From: Massilia sp. PAMC28688
GTDB lineage: Bacteria; Pseudomonadota; Gammaproteobacteria; Burkholderiales; Burkholderiaceae_D
Direction of reading: 5' to 3'
NCBI RefSeq assembly: GCF_019443445.1
Contig: NZ_CP080378.1
Span: forward strand, 620,001 to 684,000
Length of the DNA: 64,000 nt
Positions 8,121-16,653 of the stretch are shown one piece after another. The notes below the pieces were generated by a model that was given only the letters and a program-made list of their open reading frames with translations, was not told the DNA's origin and ran no database searches. Numbering within the stretch: the first letter of the stretch is position 1; every line of letters begins with the position of its first letter. A program made the translations under genes and the position numbers.

Positions 8121-8444
8121 ATGAGTCAACATCTTCTTGAACCAGAAGCCCGGGAACATCATCATCACGCCGCGCCCGGCCGCCGCCATCATCCCGACGA
8201 CGAGCAACTGATCCTCACCGAGTTCGATCCAGACAAGGTGATCGATCACCTCGAGCCTGAAGAATCGGCCATTGACCTCATCACCTTCGGCACGGTACGC
8301 GAGACCTGTCCCAAGTGCCAGCACGCCCACCTCAAGCTCGTGTTGCGCCAGCGCCGCGTGCGGCTTGCCCACCTGTTCTGCGCCGATTGCCTGAGCTGTT
8401 TCGATGCCCATTACAGCAATGGAAAGTCGGCGCTGACCATCTAG
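8121..8444 (+). CDS. Small His-rich protein with a four-Cys zinc-ribbon
   Basis: A 107-residue protein from the ATG at 8121, chosen because GGAG (8110-8113) lies 7 bp upstream; the frame is open from 8067. The N terminus is His-rich (EHHHHAAPGRRHHP). The C-terminal half carries CPKC near residue 71 and CADC near 93, a paired-CxxC arrangement that should bind zinc. No known family was recognised. The His cluster could bind metal, but this is not evidence of function. It is followed by a VanZ-like gene after 59 bp. Confidence 0.72.
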   Translation: MSQHLLEPEAREHHHHAAPGRRHHPDDEQLILTEFDPDKVIDHLEPEESAIDLITFGTVRETCPKCQHAHLKLVLRQRRVRLAHLFCADCLSCFDAHYSNGKSALTI

Positions 8445-8503
8445 TACCGCGCCGCAAGTGGCGATTGCATGGTAAGGTGGCCGTTTTAGGCTGCCTCACC
8501 TTC

Positions 8504-8917
8504 ATGTCTTCCCTGCTGAATCTTCTCGTGCTGGACGAGCGTCTGCGCCGCCAGCGCTTTTATGTTGCCCTCCTGCTGTTTACTGTCATCCTGATCGTCG
8601 GCTCCATTCCCGGTGCGCGTCAGGAAATTGGCGTGTTCGCCAGCGGCATCATTTTGCACAGCGTTGCCTATTCGACCCTGACCGTGCTGATGTTCACCGG
8701 CGTTCAGGGCAGCCGCAAGCGCCGCGCCATCGTGGCGTCCCTGGCCGTCATTGCCATGGGCGCACTCGACGAACTGGTCCAGAGCGCCCTGCCCTACCGG
8801 GTCGGCTCACTGGGCGACTGGCTGGTCGACAGCGTGGCAAGCCTGATCACGGCCGCCACCATGTGGGCACTGCTGCCCGTGCCCCAGCCGGCCGCGGGCG
8901 CATCGCGCAGCGACTGA
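8504..8917 (+). CDS. VanZ-like small membrane protein
   Basis: A 137-residue hydrophobic protein. Predicted membrane segments are near residues 18-35 (FYVALLLFTVILIVGSIPGA), 44-62, 70-86 and 103-120. The arrangement and the motif ALDELVQSALPYR followed by GDWLVDSVASL match the VanZ-like family, where an E(L)xQ pattern in a membrane helix is conserved. VanZ itself gives low-level teicoplanin resistance; most chromosomal relatives have no assigned role. ATG 8504 has no strong ribosome site. An earlier in-frame start would need unrelated residues. Confidence 0.7.
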   Translation: MSSLLNLLVLDERLRRQRFYVALLLFTVILIVGSIPGARQEIGVFASGIILHSVAYSTLTVLMFTGVQGSRKRRAIVASLAVIAMGALDELVQSALPYRVGSLGDWLVDSVASLITAATMWALLPVPQPAAGASRSD

Positions 8918-9094
8918 GTACACGCGGCCGATCACCCCGGCCCCAGTGCCGGTTCAGCGCCAATCTCCCATCTTTGACAAGCCTCAAGTGACCCTCAGTC
9001 TGCTGGAACGCGGCTGGGCATCGACTCTCTTACTCGGGTGGCACGCGCGATTCTCACGCATGGCAAAAAACACCCAAACAATAAGGAGTTGATC

Positions 9095-9751
9095 ATGAAG
9101 GGCATGAAACTTAGCGTGCTCCTGGCAGCCCTGCTGGCAATCGGCCTGGCAGGGTGCAGGTCCACCGGCATGACGGATGACAACGCGGCTTCCACCACGG
9201 TCTCCAGCGACAGCGACACACCCATGGCCAGCGGCAGCGGTACTGCGGCAGGCACTGGCACAACGGCGGGCACCTCCACAAGCGCTGGCACCGGCACCAG
9301 TGCAAGCAGCGGCGCGGGCACCTGGAGCGGCAGCACTGCCAGTGGCGCGACGGGAACGGCTGGCGGGGCGGGGAGCATGGCAGGCACCGGTACGGGCAGG
9401 GCTTCCGCGAGCACTGACCCGGCGCAGGCGTCCACCGCGCCTCCTCCCGGTATGGCACAAGCCTACGCTGCCGCGGCAACCGGTGCACCCAACAGCACCG
9501 TCACCAGTATAGAAGTGGTGCCGCGCCACAGCAGCGGCGCCGCTACGGCAGCCGGCGCCACAGCTGGCCAGGGCGCAGTCGGCGGTTCGTCCACCGCTGG
9601 CACTACGGGCGCTTCCGTCACGGGGGACAGGTCGTATCGCATCACCTTGCGCATGGACGACGGACGCACTCAGGTCATCACGCAAGACTGGGCACCGGCG
9701 TTCGGCACTGGTGAGCGGGTTCGCATGATAGATGGGGTGATCCGGCGCTGA
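9095..9751 (+). CDS. Low-complexity Gly/Ser/Thr/Ala-rich lipoprotein
   Basis: A 218-residue protein with an excellent ribosome site (AAGGAG at 9082-9087). The signal peptide ends in a lipobox, LAGC, with Cys near residue 20. Residues 30-115 are a low-complexity spacer of Gly, Thr, Ala and Ser repeats, including several TGT and SAGTG steps. Only the last 40 residues look folded: RITLRMDDGRTQVITQDW, then GERVRMIDGVIRR. They resemble the C-terminal beta domain of small SlyB/glycine-zipper-type outer membrane lipoproteins. The spacer could let the domain reach across peptidoglycan. No neighbour suggests a role. Confidence 0.72.
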   Translation: MKGMKLSVLLAALLAIGLAGCRSTGMTDDNAASTTVSSDSDTPMASGSGTAAGTGTTAGTSTSAGTGTSASSGAGTWSGSTASGATGTAGGAGSMAGTGTGRASASTDPAQASTAPPPGMAQAYAAAATGAPNSTVTSIEVVPRHSSGAATAAGATAGQGAVGGSSTAGTTGASVTGDRSYRITLRMDDGRTQVITQDWAPAFGTGERVRMIDGVIRR

Positions 9752-9825
9752 GCATCTTCGAAGAGGTGCATTGAACTGGCAGCGATCACGCAATGCATGC
9801 CTCCTCGCACGCCGGTCATTCTGCC

Positions 9826-9856
9826 TTGTGCCATAGTGCCATAGTGCCATCGTGCC
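9826..9856. repeat. Short tandem repeat, unit ATAGTGCC
   Basis: Three to four copies of an 8-bp unit are present (partial copy at 9826-9832, exact copies at 9833 and 9841, one-mismatch copy at 9849), between two convergent genes. It could vary in copy number but lies outside coding sequence. Confidence 0.7.
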
Positions 9857-9901
9857 AGCGCCCCGTCCCGCTCGGGAAGTGGCCGGGTGCGCTGCGGGTT
9901 C

Positions 9902-11440
9902 CTATTTGGCCAGTTCGACCAAGGCTGCCGTGTACATCTGCAGGTTCAGCAGCAGCTGGCGCATGGTGATGAATTCATGCTCGGAGTGTCCCGTGTAGAC
10001 CTTGCCCGGCATGGCCGGACCAAAGCTGACAGCGCTTGGAAACAGGCGCGAATTGGTGCCGCCGCCCACCGACACCGGCTGGGGATTCCTGACCCCGGTA
10101 TAGTGCGAAAACACGGAAAGCAAGGTGGGCACCTGGGGCGCCGAAGCTTGCACCCATGGCTCGCTGATGTACAGCGCCAGCTTGTCGAGCGCCACGGCCC
10201 GCCGCTGCTGCCATGCGGCCAGCGCGGCGCGCAGCTGTGCTTCTACCTCGGCATTGCTCTTGCCGCGCGGGCGGCGCAGGTTGATGGTCAGCTCAGTGCC
10301 GTCGGGATGATCCTTGATCACCGTCGGGGCCAGGGTCATGGGCCCCATGAAGGGGTCGCGGTAAGCCACGCCGCCAAACTTTTCCGCGTGGATTCCGGTG
10401 CCGATCATGTCATTCAAGAACGTCACCAGGGTAGCGGCGGTGGTGGCGGGCCATGGCTGCACATCAAGGGCGGCCGCCAGCATGCTCACGGCATTCAGGC
10501 CATCCTGCGGCTTGGACGAGTGCGCCGATATGCCACGCGCCTCGATGCGCAGGTGGCCGCTGCCCTGGGGCGTGAAGGTGTAACGCATCCCGGCCTGGGC
10601 CGCCGCCCGGCGCCGAATCGCCGCCTCCAGCGGCGCTGGAACATTGGCCAGTACGGCCCTGGCGTCTTCCGGGATCTGGCTGCCGAAAAAGCCGCCGCCG
10701 AACTCACTGATATAAGCCCCGCTGTCAGGTAGCGGCAGGCGCGGCACGGTGAAGCGTATGCTGCCGTATCCTTTCTCGGCCGTGACGACGGGATACTCGG
10801 CATCAATGGTGATGTTGATTTGCGGCGGCACATGGGTCTTGAGGAACTCCGACAGCGGCGTCCAGTCTGACTCTTCGGCCATGTAAACATACAGCTCAAG
10901 GCGCTTGCTCAGCGCGATCTTCTGATCCTTGATGGCCTTCATTGCGTACATTGCCGTAGCGATGGGTCCCTTGTCGTCTTCCGTACCGCGACCGATCAGG
11001 CGTCCCGGTTCGCTGGTCCGATCAAGCACAAAGGGCGATTTCTTCCATTTGGTCGGATCCACCGGCTGGATGTCGCCGTGGGTAATGATGCCGACCCGCT
11101 CGCTGGCGGCACCGAGGCCGATGATCACAATGTAGCCGTGGTCGGCATAGTCCAGCCCAAGCCGGGCGGCATGGTCTTTCAGGTACTTTTTAAATCCCAG
11201 GTGCTGGGGATTGCTCTCAAACGGCACGTCTTTGTCGGCCACTGTATTGAAACTGACCATGGCCGCCAGGCTGTCGACCACGTCCTTGCGGTAAGTCGTC
11301 ACGGCATGGCGCGCTGCCTTGATGGCTGCCGGTCCCGGAACCTGGGCAGCAGCAGGTGCGCCGGCGGCAGCGCCACCTTGAAGCAGGCACAGCAAGGCCG
11401 CGGCCACAAGGGGCTGGAAAAACGTTGAAGTAAGCTGCAT
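9902..11440 (-). CDS. Secreted M20-family dipeptidase (PepV-like)
   Basis: A 512-residue protein from the ATG at 11440, which opens a signal peptide (MQLTSTFFQPLVAAALLCLL). The metallopeptidase core has the zinc ligands of family M20: THGDIQPVD, then GRGTEDDKGPIATAMYAMK, and the general-base Glu pair in YMAEESDW. GRGTxDDKGP with EESDW is the spelling of PepV/dipeptidase-type members rather than DapE or ArgE. The inserted lid domain spans roughly residues 200-400. It probably hydrolyses dipeptides in the periplasm with two zinc ions. It is divergent from the pirin gene, with 111 bp between the starts. Confidence 0.86.
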   Translation of the reverse strand: MQLTSTFFQPLVAAALLCLLQGGAAAGAPAAAQVPGPAAIKAARHAVTTYRKDVVDSLAAMVSFNTVADKDVPFESNPQHLGFKKYLKDHAARLGLDYADHGYIVIIGLGAASERVGIITHGDIQPVDPTKWKKSPFVLDRTSEPGRLIGRGTEDDKGPIATAMYAMKAIKDQKIALSKRLELYVYMAEESDWTPLSEFLKTHVPPQINITIDAEYPVVTAEKGYGSIRFTVPRLPLPDSGAYISEFGGGFFGSQIPEDARAVLANVPAPLEAAIRRRAAAQAGMRYTFTPQGSGHLRIEARGISAHSSKPQDGLNAVSMLAAALDVQPWPATTAATLVTFLNDMIGTGIHAEKFGGVAYRDPFMGPMTLAPTVIKDHPDGTELTINLRRPRGKSNAEVEAQLRAALAAWQQRRAVALDKLALYISEPWVQASAPQVPTLLSVFSHYTGVRNPQPVSVGGGTNSRLFPSAVSFGPAMPGKVYTGHSEHEFITMRQLLLNLQMYTAALVELAK

Positions 11441-11551
11441 GGGAATCGACCCTGGAACATGACCGCATGAGTCTAGCACTTATTGCCTCGCAACATTCCA
11501 CCTGCGACACCGCCACCGATGCGGTATGGTGAGGTCTACAAGGAGCCCTGC

Positions 11552-12412
11552 ATGCATGCAAAAACGGTAAAGCGCGTCCATCCCGCGATGCGCGACGACA
11601 TTGGCGACCTGCTGACCCAGCGGCCGCTGCCCGGCCCGGACACCAGCCAGATCGATCCCTATCTGTTCTTGAACCATCACGGTCCCCAGGTGTATCCGCC
11701 CGATAACGACGGCTTGCCCTTCGGCCCCCATCCCCACCGGGGATTCGAGACAGTCACCTTTATCATCGATGGCGCCCTCATGCACAAGGACAGCGCAGGC
11801 CACGCCAGCACGATCGGTCCCGGCGGCGTGCAATGGATGACGGCCGGCAGCGGCCTGGTTCACGCGGAACTGTCGCCCCAATCCTTCATGCGCGACGGCG
11901 GGCCGCTGGAAATCCTGCAGCTGTGGGTCAATCTGCCGGCCCGCCTCAAGATGAGCGTGCCAAAGTACATGGGACTGCAAGCAGCAGACATACCGGAAAT
12001 TGAGGAAGATGACGGCAGGGTGACCATCCGCCTGGTTGCCGGGCAATGGCAGCAACAGCACGGTCCCATCAGCTCGCTCACCGGGCATTTCATGAGCACC
12101 ATCACCATGGCCCCGGGCGGGCAGTTGCGAATCGACGGCCTGGCCGCGCGCAATGTGCTGCTGTACGTGATCCGCGGCGCGGTCCATATTGGTCCGGACC
12201 GGGTCGGTGCCCTGCACCTGGCGGAACTTGGCAGCGAAGGCGGCCATATCAGCCTGTCCAGCGACGAGGGCGCCATGCTCCTGTTCGGCCATGCCAAACC
12301 GCTCGGCGAACCGGTGGTGGCGCACGGGCCGTTCGTGATGAATACGCGCGAAGAAATAGCGCAGGCCGTGGCGGACTACCAGGCGGGGCGCTTTGGCGCC
12401 GCCCCGGCCTGA
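11552..12412 (+). CDS. Pirin family protein
   Basis: A 286-residue bicupin. I chose the ATG at 11552 because AAGGAG (11540-11545) is 6 bp upstream, though an in-frame ATG exists at 11483. The N-terminal cupin carries the pirin metal-binding signature PHPHRGFETVTFIIDG, with two His, a further His in the VHAE motif (GSGLVHAELS), and the Glu. The C-terminal cupin runs from about residue 170. Bacterial pirins include quercetin 2,3-dioxygenases and stress-related proteins, so the exact reaction is unknown. It is not obviously part of an operon; the sigma-54 regulator begins 129 bp later. Confidence 0.9.
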   Translation: MHAKTVKRVHPAMRDDIGDLLTQRPLPGPDTSQIDPYLFLNHHGPQVYPPDNDGLPFGPHPHRGFETVTFIIDGALMHKDSAGHASTIGPGGVQWMTAGSGLVHAELSPQSFMRDGGPLEILQLWVNLPARLKMSVPKYMGLQAADIPEIEEDDGRVTIRLVAGQWQQQHGPISSLTGHFMSTITMAPGGQLRIDGLAARNVLLYVIRGAVHIGPDRVGALHLAELGSEGGHISLSSDEGAMLLFGHAKPLGEPVVAHGPFVMNTREEIAQAVADYQAGRFGAAPA

Positions 12413-12541
12413 CGGGCAGCCGACGCCGGGCCGGGCAAAAGCGCGACCTGGATCAAACCAGGCCGTAGAACCAACCTCGTCCAGATCCATCGAACTCAGG
12501 CGATGCAAGCGCGCCTGCCGGCGCGCCCGCCGGAGCCATTC

Positions 12542-13858
12542 ATGGATAACAGGAAGCTGATCTGCGTCGACCTCGATCACGCCCACCCCACCCTGCCCGA
12601 GGGCTGGGAATACCACCACTGCGCCAGCCTGCGTGAAGCCGCTACCTTGCTGCGCAGCGCGCACTTTCCGCTGGGCCTGCTGTGCCTTGGCGCGCGCAGC
12701 GACGCGGCCGTGCTGGGCCGCTTTCTGCGCCAGCACTGGCACACCCGCTGGGTGGCGCTGGCAGTGCCCGGGGTGCGCGACACGCCGCTGGCGGCGCTAA
12801 TTGCCGAGCACTGCAGTGACTATTGCACCAGTGGCACCAGTGGCCCAGACCCGGCTACGCTGGCCCTGGTGCTCGGGCACGCCTGGGGCATGGCCAGCCT
12901 CGCCGCGGCGCCCCCTGCAGCCGTGCGCAGCACCGATCCGATGGTCGGCACCAGCGATGCCATGACGCTGCTGCGCTCCCAGGTGCGGCGCATGGCACAG
13001 GTGGCAGCGCCGGTGCTCATCTGGGGCGAGAGCGGCACCGGCAAGGAATTGGCAGCGCACGCCATCCACGGCCTGTCGGCGCGCGCGCGCGGCCCTTTTG
13101 TTCCCATCAATTGCGGCGCCATCCCCGCTGCACTAATCCAGTCCGAGCTGTTCGGCCACGCGCGCGGCGCATTTACCGGGGCCGCGCGTGACAAGGCTGG
13201 CCTGATTGAATCTGCAGCCGGCGGCACCTTGTTTCTCGACGAAATTGCGGATCTGCCGCGTGAATTGCAAGCCAATCTGTTGCGCTTTTTGCAGGAAAAG
13301 ACGATCTACCGCATCGGTTCCACGCGCAGCATGGCGATCGATGTCCGCATCATTGCCGCCTCCCATGTCGACCTGCAGCAGGCCGTGCAAGCCGGCCAGT
13401 TCCGCGAAGACCTGTATTACCGCCTGAACGTCTTGCCACTCACCGTGCCACCCCTGCGCGCGCGGCGCGCGGACATCGTGGCGCTGGCCGAGCATGTCTT
13501 TGACAGTCACGCGGCAGATAAGGCGGCACGCCTGAAAGGCTTCAGCCAGGCCGCGCGCCAGGCCATGCGCGAGTATGACTGGCCCGGCAATGTGCGCGAG
13601 CTGATCAACCGGGTACGGCGCGCCATGGTACTGGCCGAGGGCAGGCTGGTGTACCCGGATGACCTGGGCCTGGGCGGCGACGCACCCCTCGCGGACACGG
13701 CCGCCCAGCTGCACGACAGGCGCAGCCTGGCCGAGCGCAGCGCCATCCTGGCCAGCCTGGCCAGAAGCGGCGGCAATGTGACACATGCCGCGCGCGAACT
13801 GGCCGTTTCGCGCATGACCCTGTATCGCCAGATGGCCAAGCACGGCATCGGGTCCTGA
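12542..13858 (+). CDS. Sigma-54-dependent activator with a pseudo-receiver N terminus
   Basis: A 438-residue bacterial enhancer-binding protein. The N-terminal 130 residues look like a receiver fold, but the position expected to hold the phosphorylatable Asp reads LLCLGAR, so two-component phosphorylation is unlikely. The AAA+ domain has Walker A GESGTGKE (162-169), the sigma-54 contact loop GAFTGA (209-214) and Walker B GTLFLDEIADLP. The C terminus is a Fis-type helix-turn-helix (NVTHAARELAVSRMTLYRQM). The next gene downstream has a consensus -24/-12 promoter and two matched upstream sites, so this protein most likely activates the Fap-like operon. The overall layout recalls VpsR-type activators. 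What controls it is not visible. Confidence 0.9.
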   Translation: MDNRKLICVDLDHAHPTLPEGWEYHHCASLREAATLLRSAHFPLGLLCLGARSDAAVLGRFLRQHWHTRWVALAVPGVRDTPLAALIAEHCSDYCTSGTSGPDPATLALVLGHAWGMASLAAAPPAAVRSTDPMVGTSDAMTLLRSQVRRMAQVAAPVLIWGESGTGKELAAHAIHGLSARARGPFVPINCGAIPAALIQSELFGHARGAFTGAARDKAGLIESAAGGTLFLDEIADLPRELQANLLRFLQEKTIYRIGSTRSMAIDVRIIAASHVDLQQAVQAGQFREDLYYRLNVLPLTVPPLRARRADIVALAEHVFDSHAADKAARLKGFSQAARQAMREYDWPGNVRELINRVRRAMVLAEGRLVYPDDLGLGGDAPLADTAAQLHDRRSLAERSAILASLARSGGNVTHAARELAVSRMTLYRQMAKHGIGS

Positions 13859-13881
13859 GTACCAGCGCGATCACTCCACCT

Positions 13882-13989
13882 GTCACAGCCATGCGACAAG
13901 CCGCAAACGTCACGATGCAGCCGCGCAGGCCCGCAGAGAACGGCCGGCAGCGGCGCTGTGCCGGCTGTTGCCGTCACAGGGGCGCGACA
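13882..13989 (+). promoter_or_regulatory. Two candidate enhancer (UAS) sites for the sigma-54 activator
   Basis: GTCACAG-N4-GCGACA occurs at 13882-13898 and again at 13973-13989, identical at all 13 fixed positions and 91 bp apart. Each is an imperfect dyad (GTCnC...GnGAC). They lie 106 and 197 bp upstream of the -24/-12 promoter, the normal distance for enhancer-binding-protein sites, and directly after the activator gene. Confidence 0.7.
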
Positions 13990-14094
13990 GTTGCCGACCA
14001 GGCGTGCAGGCAGCGTAGCGCCAGCGCCGCTCTGGCGCCACACCGGCACCGCTTTTGCCTGCCAAATCAAGCACTTGCCCCAGCCCGGCGACGC

Positions 14095-14110
14095 TGGCAC
14101 CAAGTTTGCA
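14095..14110 (+). promoter_or_regulatory. Sigma-54 (-24/-12) promoter
   Basis: TGGCACCAAGTTTGCA matches the RpoN consensus TGGCAC-N5-TTGCW in every fixed position and spacing. Transcription would start near 14121, about 50 nt before the first gene of the operon. An RpoN-type activator is encoded immediately upstream. Confidence 0.88.
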
Positions 14111-14173
14111 GTAAGCCTCACAACCGGCCAGGCGTGCCGGATCAAGGTCAACCACATCAAACAAGGGGTACAT

Positions 14174-15556
14174 ATGAAACAAACCATTCTGGCCACCGCC
14201 ATTGCCCTCGCGTTTTGCGCAGGGGCCCATGCCGATCCTGTGAATACGGCCACCAATCCTTCGGGCAGCAGCGGCGGCGCGCTCACCCAGACCGCCACCG
14301 CGACGGCCACCCAGAGCGGACCCGGGCCGCAGGCGAGCGACGATTCCGTGGCCACCCAGCTGTCCGATACCAGCAACGACAAAAGCAGCAACCAGAACAA
14401 TAGTGCCGGCGATGCGCTGGGCATGGGACCGGGCGTGTCGGCGGCCAACAATGCCTCCACCGCCACTTCGAGCATGGACAACAGCTATAACACTTCCACT
14501 GCCACGGCCAGCAGCAGCCTGACCGGCATAGTCACCGGCAACGCCATCGACACCATCGGCAATACCGCCAGCCATGCGGGCAGCAACGGTGGCGGCAGCG
14601 GCGCAGGCGGCGCGGGCGCGGCCGGCCTGGGCGGCAACGCCACCGGCGTGGGCGGTAGCGGCGCGGCCGCCGCAGGCGCCGGCGGCGGCAGCGGCGCCGC
14701 CGGCGGCACCGGCACCAATGGCAGCGCGGCCAACGGCGGTCCGCTGGCCGCAGGCTCGACAGGCGGCAATGGCGGCGCCGGCGGCAACGGGGGCGCAGGC
14801 GGCATGGCGCTTGGCGGCAATGGCGGCGACGGCGGCACGCCCATCGGTGGCAATGGCGGCAACGGTGGTCCTTCGCTGGGCGGCACCGGCGGCACCGGCG
14901 GCAGCGGTGGCACAGGCGGCCTGGCATTGGGATCGACCGCCACGGGCAGCAACCAGGCCACTGGCGGGGCCGGCGGCACGCCCGGCACTGACATGGCGGC
15001 CGGGGCAGGTGGCGCCGGGACCACGGGCGACAGCAGCACCATGGCCGGCGACACCACGGTGGGCGACACCGGCGGCGGCGGCAGCGGGGAGGCCGGCGGC
15101 AGCGCCACCGGGGGCGCGGGCGGTGCGGGCGCGGCCACTTCCAGCAGCGGCGGAGCAGGCGCGGCTGCCACTGTGGGCGATGGCGGCAGCGCCGGCGCCG
15201 GTGCGGCAGGCGGCGGTGCCACTGGCGGCACCGCCAGCAACGGCTCGCCTACCGTCGGCAACGCCAGCGGCGGCGCGGGCGGCATGGGCGGCGCGGCCGG
15301 CAGCAATACCGGCGGCGGCGGTGGCGCCGGTGGAGCCAACGTGGCGGGCGCCGGCAGTGGTGGCAGCGGTGCTGCCGGCACCGGGGGCGCGGGCGGCACC
15401 AGCACGGTCGATGCCGGCACTTTCGACATGTCCAACACCATGAGCAATGTCGGCCAGTCGGCCGCGGGCATCATGGCGACGGTGCAAAACAATGGCTTCT
15501 CGTCGCTGATCCAGCAAAGCGTCAACGTGCAGTCCAACCTGAGCCTGGGCCGCTGA
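14174..15556 (+). CDS. Secreted glycine-rich repeat protein, candidate fibre subunit (FapC-like role)
   Basis: This 460-residue protein has a signal peptide cleaved near AHA-D (residues 1-21) and a Ser/Thr/Asn/Ala-rich segment (about 22-135). A long glycine-rich region follows (about 140-415, GGxGG steps such as GGNGGAGGNGGAGG). The C-terminal block (about 418-460) is more complex: TFDMSNTMSNVGQSAAGIMA, then GFSSLIQQSVNVQSNLSLGR. It has no Cys, so the CxxC ending of Pseudomonas FapC is absent. As first gene of the operon behind the sigma-54 promoter, with a C39 peptidase and a FapF-like porin downstream, it is best read as the exported structural subunit. Sequence kinship to FapC itself is not shown. 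Alternative: an unrelated surface or ice-binding glycine-rich protein. Confidence 0.7.
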   Translation: MKQTILATAIALAFCAGAHADPVNTATNPSGSSGGALTQTATATATQSGPGPQASDDSVATQLSDTSNDKSSNQNNSAGDALGMGPGVSAANNASTATSSMDNSYNTSTATASSSLTGIVTGNAIDTIGNTASHAGSNGGGSGAGGAGAAGLGGNATGVGGSGAAAAGAGGGSGAAGGTGTNGSAANGGPLAAGSTGGNGGAGGNGGAGGMALGGNGGDGGTPIGGNGGNGGPSLGGTGGTGGSGGTGGLALGSTATGSNQATGGAGGTPGTDMAAGAGGAGTTGDSSTMAGDTTVGDTGGGGSGEAGGSATGGAGGAGAATSSSGGAGAAATVGDGGSAGAGAAGGGATGGTASNGSPTVGNASGGAGGMGGAAGSNTGGGGGAGGANVAGAGSGGSGAAGTGGAGGTSTVDAGTFDMSNTMSNVGQSAAGIMATVQNNGFSSLIQQSVNVQSNLSLGR

Positions 15557-15615
15557 TCCTGCGGCCGGCGCGGTGGCAGGCGCCGGCCGTAACATCCATT
15601 TTGCAAGGAGAAACC

Positions 15616-15966
15616 ATGGCAGTTCCATCTACCCGCATGCGCCGTCCGCGCCTTGTGGCAGGCCTGATCTGCGCCATGCTGGGCGCGCCGCTGGCCGCGC
15701 GCGCGCCTGACCACGTTCAGTCAAGCCTGGGACCACCCATTACGGCCGGACAGCTCGCAACGGCGCGCGGCACTGGCGGCGTTAGCCTCAGCACCACCCT
15801 GGGCGGCGCCGTGACGGGCAATACGGCAAGCGAACTGGTCACAGGCGCCAACACGATCGCGGGCGGCGCCCTGGCCGGCGCCAGCGGCGTGCCGGTGGTC
15901 ATTCAAAACACGGGCGCCAACGTACTGATCCAAAACGCCACCGTCATCAACCTGCAGCTGCAATGA
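15616..15966 (+). CDS. Small exported protein with LAxxRGxGG motif, Fap-like operon gene 2
   Basis: A 116-residue protein with ribosome site AAGGAG (15605-15610) and an N-terminal basic/hydrophobic signal (residues 10-32, ending ARA). The motif LATARGTGG spans residues 47-55. Small residues and Val/Ile then alternate, ending in GVPVVIQNTGANVLIQNATV and INLQLQ. The IQN repeats and beta-rich ending resemble gene 4 of the operon. It would suit a nucleator or minor subunit (FapB/FapE role), but no direct family match was recognised. Its stop overlaps the start of the peptidase gene. Confidence 0.68.
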   Translation: MAVPSTRMRRPRLVAGLICAMLGAPLAARAPDHVQSSLGPPITAGQLATARGTGGVSLSTTLGGAVTGNTASELVTGANTIAGGALAGASGVPVVIQNTGANVLIQNATVINLQLQ

Positions 15967-16643
15967 TGAGAAACCCGCTTCTCCTTGGCGCGCTCCTGGT
16001 GGCGGCCAGCCCTCCGGCGATGCCGCTTGAGCTGGCCGTGGGCGGCGCGCGCTTTCAGCTGCCCGTCGGCAGTGTGCAGGCGGCCCGTTTTGGCCACACG
16101 CTGCGCCAGCAATACGATTTCAGCTGTGGCTCGGCCGCGCTGGCCACCCTGCTCAGCTACCACTACGGCTATCCCATCTCGGAGCAGGAAGTGTTTGCGC
16201 ACATGTACCAGCAAGGCGACCGGGCCAGCATCGGCAAGGCCGGCTTTTCGCTGCTCGACATGCAGCGCTTCCTCGCGGCGCGCGGCTTCAAGGCGGACGG
16301 CTTCCAGCTGCCGCTGGCCAGATTGGAGCAGGCAAGGCTGCCCGCCCTGGCCCTCGTTGCAGAGAAGGGCTATCGGCATTTCGTGGTCATCAAGGGCATC
16401 GCCGGCAACCGCGTGCTGCTGGGTGATCCCTCGCGCGGCACGCGGGCGCTTTCGGTGGCCGACTTCACCCGCATCTGGATCGGCAGCCTGCTGTTTGTCA
16501 TTCACGGACCTGGCAGCGAGCGCGTGCGTTTTAATGACGCGGCCGACTGGCGCGCGGCCCCGGCGGCTCCCGTGGCGGCGACCGTGCCCCGCGACATGTT
16601 GCACAACACCACCCTGCCGCGCCACGGACCGGGTGACTTTTGA
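15963..16643 (+). CDS. C39-family peptidase (FapD-like)
   Basis: A 226-residue stand-alone papain-like C39 peptidase. Catalytic Cys55 is in QQYDFSCGSAALATLLSY, His139 in YRHFVVIKG and Asp155 in LLGDPSRG. There is no ABC-transporter portion; the N terminus looks like a signal or anchor (MMRNPLLLGALLVAAS). C39 enzymes cut after double-glycine leaders, and FapD of the Pseudomonas Fap system is a C39 enzyme needed for amyloid export. Here genes 2 and 4 of the same operon carry LAxxRG(T)GG motifs that could be its targets. It overlaps gene 2 by 4 bp and precedes gene 4 by 10 bp. Confidence 0.86.
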   Translation: MMRNPLLLGALLVAASPPAMPLELAVGGARFQLPVGSVQAARFGHTLRQQYDFSCGSAALATLLSYHYGYPISEQEVFAHMYQQGDRASIGKAGFSLLDMQRFLAARGFKADGFQLPLARLEQARLPALALVAEKGYRHFVVIKGIAGNRVLLGDPSRGTRALSVADFTRIWIGSLLFVIHGPGSERVRFNDAADWRAAPAAPVAATVPRDMLHNTTLPRHGPGDF

Positions 16644-16653
16644 CAGGAATTCC

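Larger units (their letters stand above)
13859..14173 (+). promoter_or_regulatory. Regulatory region of the Fap-like operon (315 bp)
   Basis: This gene-free stretch carries the paired enhancer-like sites (13882, 13973), the sigma-54 promoter (14095-14110) and a leader of about 50 nt. It ends in the ribosome site AAGGGG before ATG 14174. Nothing else is apparent. Confidence 0.7.

Noticed and set aside
14570..15410. Repeats in the glycine-rich gene as a CRISPR or satellite array
   Set aside because: The repetition follows Gly codons in frame, with no constant spacer length and no cas genes.
13910..15628. Minus-strand open frame opposite the glycine-rich gene
   Set aside because: GGC-rich coding gives long open complementary frames of Ala/Pro residues. 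The plus frame has a signal peptide, ribosome site and promoter.
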